From NCBI GenBank assembly GCA_021811315.1, contig JAJZPF010000006.1:1-64000 (forward strand): a stretch of DNA of 64,000 bases, given 5' to 3'. The DNA is from a bacterium (GTDB taxonomy: Bacteria; Elusimicrobiota; Elusimicrobia; Elusimicrobiales; UBA9959). Below are positions 8,291 through 16,595 of the stretch, in pieces (positions within the stretch are counted from its first letter, which is position 1; each line of letters opens with the position of its first letter). The notes under the pieces were generated by a model, which was not told the DNA's origin, did no database searches, and was given only the letters and a program-made list of their open reading frames with translations. The position numbers and the translations under genes are program-made.

Positions 8291-9750
8291 TCTTCAGCCT
8301 TGAGCAGCGCCTTGCGCACGGATTCGGGCATGCCCTTGCCGTCGCCAAGGCCTTTCATCTGGTCTTTAAGATAGGAGTGGCTGGCCAGCAGCCGGGTCAC
8401 CGCCATCATATATTTCCGCTTTTCGCCCGACATTTTATCGAGGCCCTGCAGGCGCTTCATGTAAAATTCGCGGAAAGCCCCGGTCAGTTCTTTTTCCACC
8501 TCGGCGCGGGTCATGGCGAGCGGCTTTACCACTGCCTTCACCAGGTTATAGTCCGCATAATCACGCGTCTCGATATATGGTTCCACATCTTTGTACAGGT
8601 CCGAATAAGGCCAGGGCGCTATTGCCATGAAAAAAGCCATGTCGGGATTATAGTCGAGCGCCGCTTTCACCGTGTTGCGGATAGATTCGGGGGTCTCGTC
8701 GGGCATGCCGAGGACGAAGGCCGTCTCGCTGATGATCCCCGCCTCGTTGATCAGGCGTATGGCCTCGCGGGAAGTCTCCACCTTCTGGTCTTTCTTGAAG
8801 AGGTCGAGGGTTTTCTGCGACTGGGACTCCACGCCGATATAGATATGCACGATACCGGCGCGGCGCATATCGGCCATCCACGCCTTGTCGCGCACGATAT
8901 CGTCGGCGCGGGTCTCCAGCATCAGTTCCACGCCGGGCTTGCGCGTTATGAGCAGGTCCAGGATGCGGCGCCAGCGGTCCCGGTCCACCGTCGGGGTTTC
9001 GTCGGAGAGCATGGCGATGGAAACGCCGAAGTCGCGGTTAAGGCGCTCGAGCTCGTTCACGAAAGACTCGGGGGAGCGGGCGCGCCAATGCTTGCCCCAG
9101 AACTTCTGCTGGCTGCAGAAAGAGCAGGCCTGCTCGCAGCCGCGCGAAGAAGAAAGAATGGCCGATATGGAGCCCGGGCGGGGCCGGAAAGTATAAGTCT
9201 TCCAGTCGAGCAACTCCCAGGCGGCGGGCAGGAGGTCAAGAACCGGCGCGTCGGGACGCAGGGGCCCGGCCGCCGCGGCCCCTTCGCTGTCGCGCCCGGC
9301 GACACCGGGAACATCCAGCGCTGTTTTGCCGGCGATAAGCCGGTCGAGAAGTTCGGGCCCGGTGGTCTCTCCCTCGCCGCGGACAACGAAATCCACCGGG
9401 GAGCCTGGCGCTTCAAGGATCTCCTTCCACATGAAAGTCGGGTGGACGCCGCCCAGGAAAGTTCCAATGCGGGAACTGACGCGCTTGGCCGAGGCCAGCA
9501 CCAGGATGGCGTCATTGACCGTAGCCGTAATGGCGGTGCAGCCCACAAAATCCGGGCGCGAGGCGCGTATTTTTTCTTCTATGTCAGCGTGCGTAGTGAA
9601 CAGCGACATAGCGTCGTAAATTTCCACTTCGTAGCCGGCTTTCACCAGGCCGCCGGCGGCGCAGACCAGGGAAAGCGGAACCCAGGTCCCGGCGGATTCC
9701 ACTACGCCGCAATGGTAGGGCGGGGTTAGAAGCAGGACTTTTGCTTTCAT
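8287..9750 (-). CDS. B12-binding-domain radical SAM enzyme
   Basis: The 487-residue protein has an N-terminal cobalamin-binding Rossmann-like domain (residues 1 to about 140, with GGVHPTFM and VDFVVRGEGE blocks normal for this class). A radical SAM domain with CEQACSFC (Cys205, Cys209, Cys212) follows, plus a C-terminal helical region. Members of this superfamily methylate unreactive carbons or rearrange rings (BchE-type cyclases, P- and C-methylases, hopanoid enzymes). The substrate cannot be read from sequence. Its ATG overlaps the stop of the second ccsA, and its stop overlaps the barrel start. That places it inside a cytochrome-biogenesis operon, so a modified heme, cytochrome peptide or lipid/glycan is the likely target. 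Confidence 0.9.
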   Translation of the reverse strand: MKAKVLLLTPPYHCGVVESAGTWVPLSLVCAAGGLVKAGYEVEIYDAMSLFTTHADIEEKIRASRPDFVGCTAITATVNDAILVLASAKRVSSRIGTFLGGVHPTFMWKEILEAPGSPVDFVVRGEGETTGPELLDRLIAGKTALDVPGVAGRDSEGAAAAGPLRPDAPVLDLLPAAWELLDWKTYTFRPRPGSISAILSSSRGCEQACSFCSQQKFWGKHWRARSPESFVNELERLNRDFGVSIAMLSDETPTVDRDRWRRILDLLITRKPGVELMLETRADDIVRDKAWMADMRRAGIVHIYIGVESQSQKTLDLFKKDQKVETSREAIRLINEAGIISETAFVLGMPDETPESIRNTVKAALDYNPDMAFFMAIAPWPYSDLYKDVEPYIETRDYADYNLVKAVVKPLAMTRAEVEKELTGAFREFYMKRLQGLDKMSGEKRKYMMAVTRLLASHSYLKDQMKGLGDGKGMPESVRKALLKAEE

Positions 9751-10583
9751 TTAAAATACTCCGTATGAAGCGAGCCGGTCACGAAAGGCACGGCGAAGAG
9801 AGTGAAAAGCGAGACGGCAAAACAGGCGGTCGTCAGCCAGGCCGCGCCGCGGCCGCGCAGACCGTGAAAGCGGCGCGCGTGCAGGGAAACGCCGAAAAGC
9901 AGCCAGGTAATTAAAGACCAGGTCTCCACCGGGTCCCAGGCCCAGTAGCGGCCCCAGGACTGGTCGGCCCAGATCGCGCCCGCGGCGATCATAATGCTCC
10001 AGAAGATAAAGCCGAAGCTGGTAAAGCGGTGGGCGTTCGCGTCCATAACCTCAAGAGACGGCAGGCGGGCGGACAGGCTCCAGCCGGGGCGGCTCTCTTT
10101 GACCAGGTAGAGCGCGGCGGCCCCGAAAGCTATGGTGAGCGAGCCCGCCGCTATTTTAGCGAACAGGATATGAAAGACCAGCCAGACGCCGCGCAAAGAT
10201 GGCGGCAGATAGCTGACGGAAGGATCGGTAAGAAGCCCGGCCGCCATAAGCAGGAAAGAGAGCGGCAGCACTAGCAGTCCGACAGGTTTCAGCCCGCCGC
10301 GCAAGCGGGAAATTACAAGGTAAAGAGCGACGGCCGCCAGAGCGTCGGAAGAAAGCACTTCGTAGCGGGTCATATAGGGGCCGTGCCCGACGACCCACCA
10401 GCGCAGAGCCAGCGCCGCTAAGTGAGGTACCAGGCCGAAGGCGGCCAGGCGTTCTCCGCGGAGCTGCCCTTTAGCGCTGCCGAAACAGGCCCCGGCGGCA
10501 AAGAACCAGGTGGCAAGGATATAAAAGAGCACAGCCGCCCAATGAAGTACGGCCTGCAGGGGAAGCCAGGCCTCAGCCGCCAT
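9747..10583 (-). CDS. ccsA: Second CcsA-type cytochrome c maturation protein
   Basis: The 278-residue polytopic protein carries WGRYWAWDPVETWS at about residues 210-223, the heme-presenting motif of CcsA, with flanking histidines (HARRFHG, SLHTEYF). It is clearly a paralogue of the protein at 4657-5451. I chose the ATG at 10583 because ACGGAGG lies six bases upstream; the longer reading frame adds an unlikely arginine-rich tail. It overlaps the preceding resB copy by 11 bases and the radical SAM gene by four. A second, operon-embedded maturation pair suggests that the 11-heme cytochrome encoded just upstream may need a dedicated ligase. Confidence 0.9.
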   Translation of the reverse strand: MAAEAWLPLQAVLHWAAVLFYILATWFFAAGACFGSAKGQLRGERLAAFGLVPHLAALALRWWVVGHGPYMTRYEVLSSDALAAVALYLVISRLRGGLKPVGLLVLPLSFLLMAAGLLTDPSVSYLPPSLRGVWLVFHILFAKIAAGSLTIAFGAAALYLVKESRPGWSLSARLPSLEVMDANAHRFTSFGFIFWSIMIAAGAIWADQSWGRYWAWDPVETWSLITWLLFGVSLHARRFHGLRGRGAAWLTTACFAVSLFTLFAVPFVTGSLHTEYFK

Positions 10584-11631
10584 AGTCGGCCTCCGTGGAG
10601 AAAGCGGCGCCGCGCGGCCGCGCGTAGATAAGCGCGGCCCCGAGAACACAGAGAAAAAATCCCAGATAGGCGGTCCAGGCGGCGCGCCCGCGTGAAAGAG
10701 AGATGCCGCTCCAGTACCGGAGGTCGGCCAGGCGCAGTTCGCCGCCGCCGAAACGCACGCTTTTCCCGGCCGGCAGCGGACCCTTATATACCACGGCCCC
10801 GCGCTCGCTCACCGCAGCTTCCACTGCCGGGTCCTTAAGAAAAAAACTCCCTCCGCCAAGGTCCGGCTTCAGGCTTAACTTCACCTGGTAGGCCGTAGTA
10901 GGAAAATCCGACCCGCCCACGGCCGGCCGGCCCTGCCTCTGCGGCCGGTCAAGCAGGAAATGGGTAAAGACTTCTTCACCGGCCGGGCGCTTAAGGCCCA
11001 CCGTTACGCTGTAGCCGTAATGCGGCGACTGGAAAACCGAAACACCGGACAGGGTCAGCGGCGAGTTGAGAGCAAGCCGCTCCTCCCTGGCCCCGTCGCC
11101 ATCCTCCACCAGGAGCAGGCTGGCAAAATCGCGCGGAGAGCCGTTCTCCCAGTAGTCGTGCGCCAGGCTGTTAAGGGTCAGGCGGAAAGGCGCGTTGAAA
11201 GACCCGGCCAGGCGGCCTTTTTCCACCAACAGTAATTCAGACTCGCCGCCGGAGAAGATTTCCCCCTCCATAAGCTGGAGGAAACCTCGCACTTCAAAAG
11301 CGTAGGCCCACAGCCCCGCAGAGATGATTAGTAAAAGGCCGGTATGAAGAGTAAGCGCTCCACAGCGCTGAAGGATAAGGGAAGAGGAATGCCGGTTTAG
11401 GTACAGTGAGCGAAGACTCCTCACCTGGAGACAAAGCGAGTAAACAAGGACAAGGGCAGCCGCCACAGCGGCAATCAGGAATACCGGAGAACCAAAAAAC
11501 GCGGAAGACTCCCCGTTCGCCCGGCCACCCAGGAAACCCGCGATACACAATACGGTAAAAGCCGCCATCAGTGACAGGACTGTACGCGGCGAGGCCGTGG
11601 CGCGCTTTAGCGCCGCTAATAGACGCCTCAC
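10573..11631 (-). CDS. resB: Second ResB-type cytochrome c maturation protein
   Basis: The 352-residue protein has N-terminal helices (about residues 17-36, 48-68, 92-112), a long extracytoplasmic domain and a final helix near residue 320, as in ResB/Ccs1. It is much diverged from the copy at 5451-6506; for example it has the periplasmic segment GVSVFQSPHYGYSVTVGL instead of the LNFYPNFS block. Its start overlaps the stop of the 11-heme cytochrome gene (ATGA), and its stop lies inside the next ccsA. It is probably the apocytochrome chaperone of the second System II ligase. Confidence 0.82.
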   Translation of the reverse strand: MRRLLAALKRATASPRTVLSLMAAFTVLCIAGFLGGRANGESSAFFGSPVFLIAAVAAALVLVYSLCLQVRSLRSLYLNRHSSSLILQRCGALTLHTGLLLIISAGLWAYAFEVRGFLQLMEGEIFSGGESELLLVEKGRLAGSFNAPFRLTLNSLAHDYWENGSPRDFASLLLVEDGDGAREERLALNSPLTLSGVSVFQSPHYGYSVTVGLKRPAGEEVFTHFLLDRPQRQGRPAVGGSDFPTTAYQVKLSLKPDLGGGSFFLKDPAVEAAVSERGAVVYKGPLPAGKSVRFGGGELRLADLRYWSGISLSRGRAAWTAYLGFFLCVLGAALIYARPRGAAFSTEADYGG

Positions 11632-13553
11632 GGGTCCATCCCACTGTTCATGTTATGGGTGGTGCAGCCCGAGGCCGTGCTGTAGCAGTTAGACTTGGAA
11701 TACCCGGTGGGAGTGGTTGCTTTCTTGAAGCCTGACAGAATTAACTTGTCACGGGCCCCCGCGCCGTTGTAATTATACGGCGCCGGATCGGAAGCATAAC
11801 CGATCAGGCGCGAACGCCGGCTGCCGTGCGGGACGACGACGTGGCAGGATACACAGGGGACGGTCAGCCCCTGGTTCTTCTGGTTGTGCTCCTTATGAAC
11901 GTTGTTCATAAAACTGGTTCCCGAATACATCGGGTGGCAGTTGAGGCAGAAGAGGCCCGCCGAGGTATTGGCGCCGCTGTTGCTACCGCCGGGGAAGTCA
12001 TCAAGCGTGTAAAGGGCGCCGCCCGACTTGGCGGGCCAGTATTTATTGGTCCCTTTCTTCATGCGCGCTATACTGGAGCCGTGCGGGCCCTTGGGCTCTC
12101 CCGCGGTATCCTCGCCGTGGCAGTCGGAGCAGTACATGGTCTGTGTACCGCGGCCTGCGGACCAGGGCGCCGACAGTTGCGCGGCAGCCAGGAGTTTGGG
12201 CGTTGTGCTTGCGGTCTGGCTGTTAAGATTGCGCAGCACCGGATGGGCGGAGCGGTTATTAGGGTTCATCTCCGTGGTCTGGTCCGTTATGCCCGCCGGG
12301 GGCGTAGTACCGAAAGCGTAAGAGGAGTGGCACTTGAGGCAAAGCTGGTACTCCTTATAGCCTGTGGTATTCGTGAACACCTGACGCGCATACGAAGCGG
12401 CCGGTATCCAGGCGGTAGTCCCGTAAGCAGGCTCTACGCCCCACTGCCCCAGCAGCACATTGGAGATCAGGTTGGTCGGAGCCGTGTGCGTCCCTGTTTT
12501 GGCCTGGTGCGGGTTATGGCAATCCTGGCACTCGGCGTGGCGGTTATTGGCCGGAGAGTAAGTAAAGTTAGTCCCGTTCTGTTCAGGATCCTTGTGTTTA
12601 GCGGAAACGGTTCCGGTAGGATGCTTATAAGTCTTGGCGAAAAGAGCCTGAATATTTTTTGCGCCCGTCAGCGGCGGGTTGCCGTGGCAGGTGTAGCAGG
12701 TAGCTTCCTCGGCCCCGGTCAACAGGTAGGCCTGGGTCGCGGAAGCCCCGTGGCTGCGGTGGCAGTTGCGGCAGGACCATTCTCCGACCGTGGTGGCCGT
12801 ATGACCGGCCGGAGTATAGGAAACGGCGGAAACCTGGTGAGCGCTGCCGGTGAAACCGCTTTTCACGTGGCAGGTGGTGCAGAGCGCGGCGCCCGTATTG
12901 GATTTTACAAGGAACTTTGTGAACTGGTCGTCATGCGGATCATGGCAGGAGGTGCACTCCACGCGGTTGGTAGCGCCGTATACCTTGACCTTGTCTCCGG
13001 CGGCGGGAAGCTGTATCTCCGGGTTAGTTCCGGGGGCGGTGGGAGGGCCCGCGCCGGGTTTGACGTCATAAAGCACCGGGTGGTCGTTGGAAAGATCCAG
13101 CCCCAAATTGGCCCCGGCGGAAAGCGAACCCGTTACCGCTATTGTGGCGGGAGAATTTCCCAGGTTGTAAACGCCGCCCAGAGCCGTCACCCCGTCGTGA
13201 CAGGAGAGGCATAATTTAGTGCGGGTGCCGGCCATTGCGCTCATCGCCGGTGCGGTCATTCCAAGGTAGTTGTTAATATAGTTGGAAGAATAGAAAGTAA
13301 AAGTCTGCACTGTCTGTGTCTTATTCCAGAGCGGGATATTCTCCCCCGTCTTGTGCGGGGTATGGCAGAAGACGCAGACCTGGTTCTCGGCGGAGGATTT
13401 GGGCCCCGTGGTGGCGCTGCCTACGGAGAGGTTGTGTTTTGAATTTATGATAGAGGCTGCGCGCGCCGGGTCCTGCAGCCAGAGCACGAACCCCGCGGCC
13501 GCCAGCAGGCAGGCGGGCTTTAAAACTTTTTTAATGCCATCGTGAAAGGTCAT
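11628..13553 (-). CDS. 11-heme c-type cytochrome, secreted
   Basis: The 641-residue protein has an N-terminal signal (hydrophobic residues about 12-32, ending near QDPARAAS) and 11 CxxCH motifs: CVFCH, CLSCH, CTSCH, CTTCH, CRNCH, CYTCH, CQDCH, CLKCH, CSDCH, CLNCH and CVSCH. Its first 200 mature residues repeat the plan of the tetraheme proteins at 16.6 and 17.5 kb: a KHNLS start, CxxCHTPHK, CLSCHDG, a DHPV segment, CTSCHDPH and a CxTCH end. The remaining seven hemes form a C-terminal extension without a membrane anchor. It should act in the periplasm or at the cell surface as an electron carrier. It overlaps the NHL gene upstream and resB downstream by four bases each. Confidence 0.93.
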   Translation of the reverse strand: MTFHDGIKKVLKPACLLAAAGFVLWLQDPARAASIINSKHNLSVGSATTGPKSSAENQVCVFCHTPHKTGENIPLWNKTQTVQTFTFYSSNYINNYLGMTAPAMSAMAGTRTKLCLSCHDGVTALGGVYNLGNSPATIAVTGSLSAGANLGLDLSNDHPVLYDVKPGAGPPTAPGTNPEIQLPAAGDKVKVYGATNRVECTSCHDPHDDQFTKFLVKSNTGAALCTTCHVKSGFTGSAHQVSAVSYTPAGHTATTVGEWSCRNCHRSHGASATQAYLLTGAEEATCYTCHGNPPLTGAKNIQALFAKTYKHPTGTVSAKHKDPEQNGTNFTYSPANNRHAECQDCHNPHQAKTGTHTAPTNLISNVLLGQWGVEPAYGTTAWIPAASYARQVFTNTTGYKEYQLCLKCHSSYAFGTTPPAGITDQTTEMNPNNRSAHPVLRNLNSQTASTTPKLLAAAQLSAPWSAGRGTQTMYCSDCHGEDTAGEPKGPHGSSIARMKKGTNKYWPAKSGGALYTLDDFPGGSNSGANTSAGLFCLNCHPMYSGTSFMNNVHKEHNQKNQGLTVPCVSCHVVVPHGSRRSRLIGYASDPAPYNYNGAGARDKLILSGFKKATTPTGYSKSNCYSTASGCTTHNMNSGMDP

Positions 13554-14596
13554 GGCTGTTTCTCCTTTAGGTACTGGAACACCTGCACGCGGGCGTTAAA
13601 AGTGTCTGCCACCAGCACGCGGTCTTTTTCATCTACGAAGACGCCGCCCGGCAGAGAGAACTCTCCGGGACGCGAGCCCTCACGGCCTACAAAAAGAAGC
13701 AGCCGGCCCGTCTGGTCGAAGATCTGTACAGCCTCCAGCGCCCCGTCTATGGAGTAGACATTCCCGTCTGAATCAAGCGCCACCCCCCTGGGCCGCGCCA
13801 TACGGCCCGGCCTGTCCCCGTTCTCGCCGAAAGCGGACAGAGGCTTGCCTTCCGGGGTCAATATCTGTATGCGGAAATTGCCGGAGTCGCAGACAAAAAG
13901 CCGCTTGGCCGCGGCGTCGAACCACATATAGGTAGGAAAATTAAATTCCCCCGCCTTCAGCCCGCGGCGGCCGAAGGAATAAAGAAACACCCCGTCGAGG
14001 CCATAGACCGCCACCCTGTGCTCGCGGGAGTCGGAAACGAAGAGCCTGCCGTCCCCGAGAGCGAGGGAAGCCGGCTGGCCCATCCCCTCCGGGTCCCCGC
14101 GCAGTTCCCAGAGATACCGGCCCTCGGCGTCCAGCGCGAAAACCTTACCCAGGGCGGAATCTGCCACAAAGATCTTACCATCCGGGGCGACCGTAACCGC
14201 GACCGGGCTGACGAATTTCGGCTTGCGGCCCTTAGGCAGCCATTCCGCCTTTTTTTTGACCTCATCGTAGCGCAGCACCCCGTGCGCGCCGGGATCGGCC
14301 ACATAGATCATCCCGCCGCCGGCGAAGATACCGGTCGGAGCCATAAGGCGCCGCGGGCTGGAATTAACCCCGGTGATCCCGAGAAGGAATTTCCAAACTT
14401 TCCCTATCCCGTGCCCTGCGGCGTTTCCAGGCATGCCGGAGTGGGCCTCCAGAAAGCGCAGGCGCGCCGGGGCGGGCGGCTCTGGCCATTCAAGAACGGC
14501 AGCGTCCGCAGCGGCCACTGTTAAAGGCGCGGGCCGGAGAAGAAAAAACGAAAAAATGGAAACAGAGATAAGCAGCGTGAGCGCTATCTTTTTCAT
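13550..14596 (-). CDS. Secreted NHL-repeat beta-propeller protein
   Basis: The 348-residue product has a signal peptide (about residues 1-28) and about six NHL blades, seen as repeated GxFxxPxGVAxDxxGxxYVxDxxNxRVQxF-like units such as the last one near residue 315. It is a close structural relative of the protein at 24336-25370, with matching ends (NARVQVFQYLKEK versus NRRVQIFQYLKKK). NHL propellers bind proteins or sugars and are often encoded beside secreted multiheme cytochromes. Here it overlaps both the ligase gene upstream and the 11-heme gene downstream by ATGA. A scaffold or chaperone role for extracellular cytochrome is inferred, not shown. Confidence 0.88.
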   Translation of the reverse strand: MKKIALTLLISVSIFSFFLLRPAPLTVAAADAAVLEWPEPPAPARLRFLEAHSGMPGNAAGHGIGKVWKFLLGITGVNSSPRRLMAPTGIFAGGGMIYVADPGAHGVLRYDEVKKKAEWLPKGRKPKFVSPVAVTVAPDGKIFVADSALGKVFALDAEGRYLWELRGDPEGMGQPASLALGDGRLFVSDSREHRVAVYGLDGVFLYSFGRRGLKAGEFNFPTYMWFDAAAKRLFVCDSGNFRIQILTPEGKPLSAFGENGDRPGRMARPRGVALDSDGNVYSIDGALEAVQIFDQTGRLLLFVGREGSRPGEFSLPGGVFVDEKDRVLVADTFNARVQVFQYLKEKQP

Positions 14597-16449
14597 TTCG
14601 CCCCCAGGCTGCGTAAAATTCTGGAGACTTCTTCATCGTCGGGATAAGCGCGCGCCAGCGGGACAAGCAGGCTCAAAGCTTCAGCTTTACGGCCGGCCCC
14701 GGCGGCGATCAGGCCCAGTTCCCGCTCCACGGCCGGGTTTCCGGGCATAGCTTCCAGAGAGTGGCGCAGCCAGCCCTCGGCTTCCGTATCCTGCCCCTGG
14801 CGACGGCTGATAAAGCCAAGAGTGGCAAAGGCCTCCGGGAATACGGGTTTAAGCTGGATAGCGGCGGCACACCAGCGCCTGGCGGAGACAAGATCGTCCT
14901 GTTCGAGGTAGGCAAGAGCCAGGTCGTAAGGGATATTCGGGTCCGAGCTCCGGCGCAGGGCCTCCGTCAGAGGCGCCACGGCCTCTCCCGGCCGTCCCTG
15001 CATCAAAAGCACATTCCCTTTAAAAAAGTGCGCTCTAGCGTGCATAGGCGCGGCGGCCGTAGCTTTCTCAAGGGCGGCTTCGGCCCTGGCCGGTTCATTG
15101 GACTGCACCGCGGCCAGCGCCCGGCCTACGAGGATATCGGATGCCTGAAGCCGCGCGACCGGGATGGCCGCGGCCAGGAGCAGGGCCGCCAGGGACCAGC
15201 GCAGGAAAGAGGCCTGGGGCGTCAGGTTCGGAACAGAGATCTGGCCGGATTCCGCCGCCGGGGCGGCGTTCAGCGCCAGGGCGAGCAGGAAAGCGCTGGC
15301 CGGAAGCTGCAGCGTAAGCCCCAGAAAGCCGTCGACAAGGAGGGCCAGCGCCGAGAGCGCCCAGGCGTCGCGCAGGAGAAACTCGCCCGGCGGCGAATTG
15401 CTGCGTGACTTCAGCCAGCCTTTAACAGACAGCACTATCAAAACAAAAAAAGCAGCCAGGCCTGACAAACCTGTATCGGCGGCGAGCTGCAGATAGGCAT
15501 TATGCGCGGAATGAGTGTAGGTCCAATACCTGCCCAGCGCAGCAGCGCCGGGCTTGCTCAATTCTACGGCCTGGAACTCAAGATACCTGTAATGATAACC
15601 ACCCGGCCCCTGGCCCAGCAGCGGCCGGTCTTTGACCATCTCGAGCGCGGCCTTCCACATAAGTTTCCTGCCGCTGAAAGCTTTGGTGTCGGTGCGCAGG
15701 GCGGAAGCGGCTCTCTCACGGACGAATATAAAGGTCCTGGAGCCAAAAGCCAGGTTGGAAACAAGAAAAAGCGCGCAAAAAACCGCCATCGTATTCAGCG
15801 CCGCGCGGCCTGAACCGGCGGTCTTTCTCCAGGCAAGCGCGAAAGCAGGCAGCCAGACGAGGGCGGCGGCAAGCCAGGCCGCGCGGCTGCCGGAAGACAG
15901 CAGGGCCGCGAAACAAAGAGCGCCGGCGGCGGCCCAGGCCCAGGCGCGCCAGCCTTTGGAGCGCGAAGACAAAGCGCAGAGCAGCGGCCCGCAGCCGGTA
16001 AGATAAGACGCCAGGAAATCGGGATTGCCTATAGTGGAAGGAGCGCCGGGGCCCTGCCAGAGCGCCCACGCGGAAACCGCGACCGCAGCCAGGGAGGCGG
16101 CCTGCGCCGCCGTTTCCGCGCCGTCAGGGCGCAGGATAAGGCTGGCGCCCAGGCCGGCCAAAGCAAAGCCGGCGAGCAAAGCGCAGGCCTCAAATCCGGC
16201 CGCGCGCCAGGGGCTGGCCGCATAAGAAAAGATCACAATAGCTAAGATGCCGGCCCAGGCCCAGGAACGAGCCCCCCAGCGCTGCCCGCCATCCGGCAGG
16301 GAAATACGGAGGGCAAGAGCGGCTAAAGCGCCTATGGTCAGAAGAACTGTTTTAGGAAGGAGAAACGCCTCAAAAGAGGCAGGCAGGAACCACACTGGAA
16401 GAACCAGCGCAAGGATCCAGAGTACAATTACTGCAGGTTGCTTTTTCAC
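14593..16449 (-). CDS. O-antigen ligase-family (Wzy/WaaL/PglL-like) membrane protein with TPR tail
   Basis: The 618-residue protein has about ten hydrophobic helices up to residue 420. A loop near residues 280-330 (GQGPGGYHYRYLEF, YTHSAHNAYLQLAADTG) contains the H-N motif of the Wzy_C/O-antigen ligase family. From about 435 to the end it carries tetratricopeptide repeats (AHFFKGNVLLMQGRPGEA and later units). The family joins lipid-linked glycans to lipid A or, in the PglL branch, to serine/threonine of secreted proteins. It opens the seven-gene operon and uses a GTG start with no Shine-Dalgarno; promoter spacing suggests a nearly leaderless mRNA. Co-transcription with secreted cytochromes makes protein O-glycosylation plausible, but a surface-polysaccharide role cannot be excluded. 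Confidence 0.83.
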   Translation of the reverse strand: MKKQPAVIVLWILALVLPVWFLPASFEAFLLPKTVLLTIGALAALALRISLPDGGQRWGARSWAWAGILAIVIFSYAASPWRAAGFEACALLAGFALAGLGASLILRPDGAETAAQAASLAAVAVSAWALWQGPGAPSTIGNPDFLASYLTGCGPLLCALSSRSKGWRAWAWAAAGALCFAALLSSGSRAAWLAAALVWLPAFALAWRKTAGSGRAALNTMAVFCALFLVSNLAFGSRTFIFVRERAASALRTDTKAFSGRKLMWKAALEMVKDRPLLGQGPGGYHYRYLEFQAVELSKPGAAALGRYWTYTHSAHNAYLQLAADTGLSGLAAFFVLIVLSVKGWLKSRSNSPPGEFLLRDAWALSALALLVDGFLGLTLQLPASAFLLALALNAAPAAESGQISVPNLTPQASFLRWSLAALLLAAAIPVARLQASDILVGRALAAVQSNEPARAEAALEKATAAAPMHARAHFFKGNVLLMQGRPGEAVAPLTEALRRSSDPNIPYDLALAYLEQDDLVSARRWCAAAIQLKPVFPEAFATLGFISRRQGQDTEAEGWLRHSLEAMPGNPAVERELGLIAAGAGRKAEALSLLVPLARAYPDDEEVSRILRSLGAK

Positions 16450-16458
16450 TGTATATAT

Positions 16459-16487
16459 TTTATAAATTATAAAGAACTTTGCGACAA
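16459..16487 (-). promoter_or_regulatory. Promoter of the ligase-NHL-cytochrome operon, probably leaderless
   Basis: On the minus strand a -35 TTGTCG (16487-16482), a 17-bp spacer and a -10 TATAAA (16464-16459) lie directly before the GTG start at 16449. The predicted start of transcription is within about three bases of the start codon, and no Shine-Dalgarno is present. Confidence 0.5.
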
Positions 16488-16544
16488 ATATTATGTGCGG
16501 AATTTAAAGCGATGTTTTTTACAACTTCCCGTACTGTCTGATGT

Positions 16545-16574
16545 AAAAAAGCCCCCGAGGGATACCCCGGGGGC
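16545..16574 (-). terminator. Rho-independent terminator of the first tetraheme gene
   Basis: A GC-rich stem (GCCCCCGAGG at 16551-16560 with CCCCGGGGGC at 16565-16574, one mismatch, loop GATA) is followed on the minus strand by six T. It lies 22 bases after the stop of the tetraheme gene at 16596. Confidence 0.88.
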
Positions 16575-16595
16575 TTTCTTTATTGATCCATCAAC

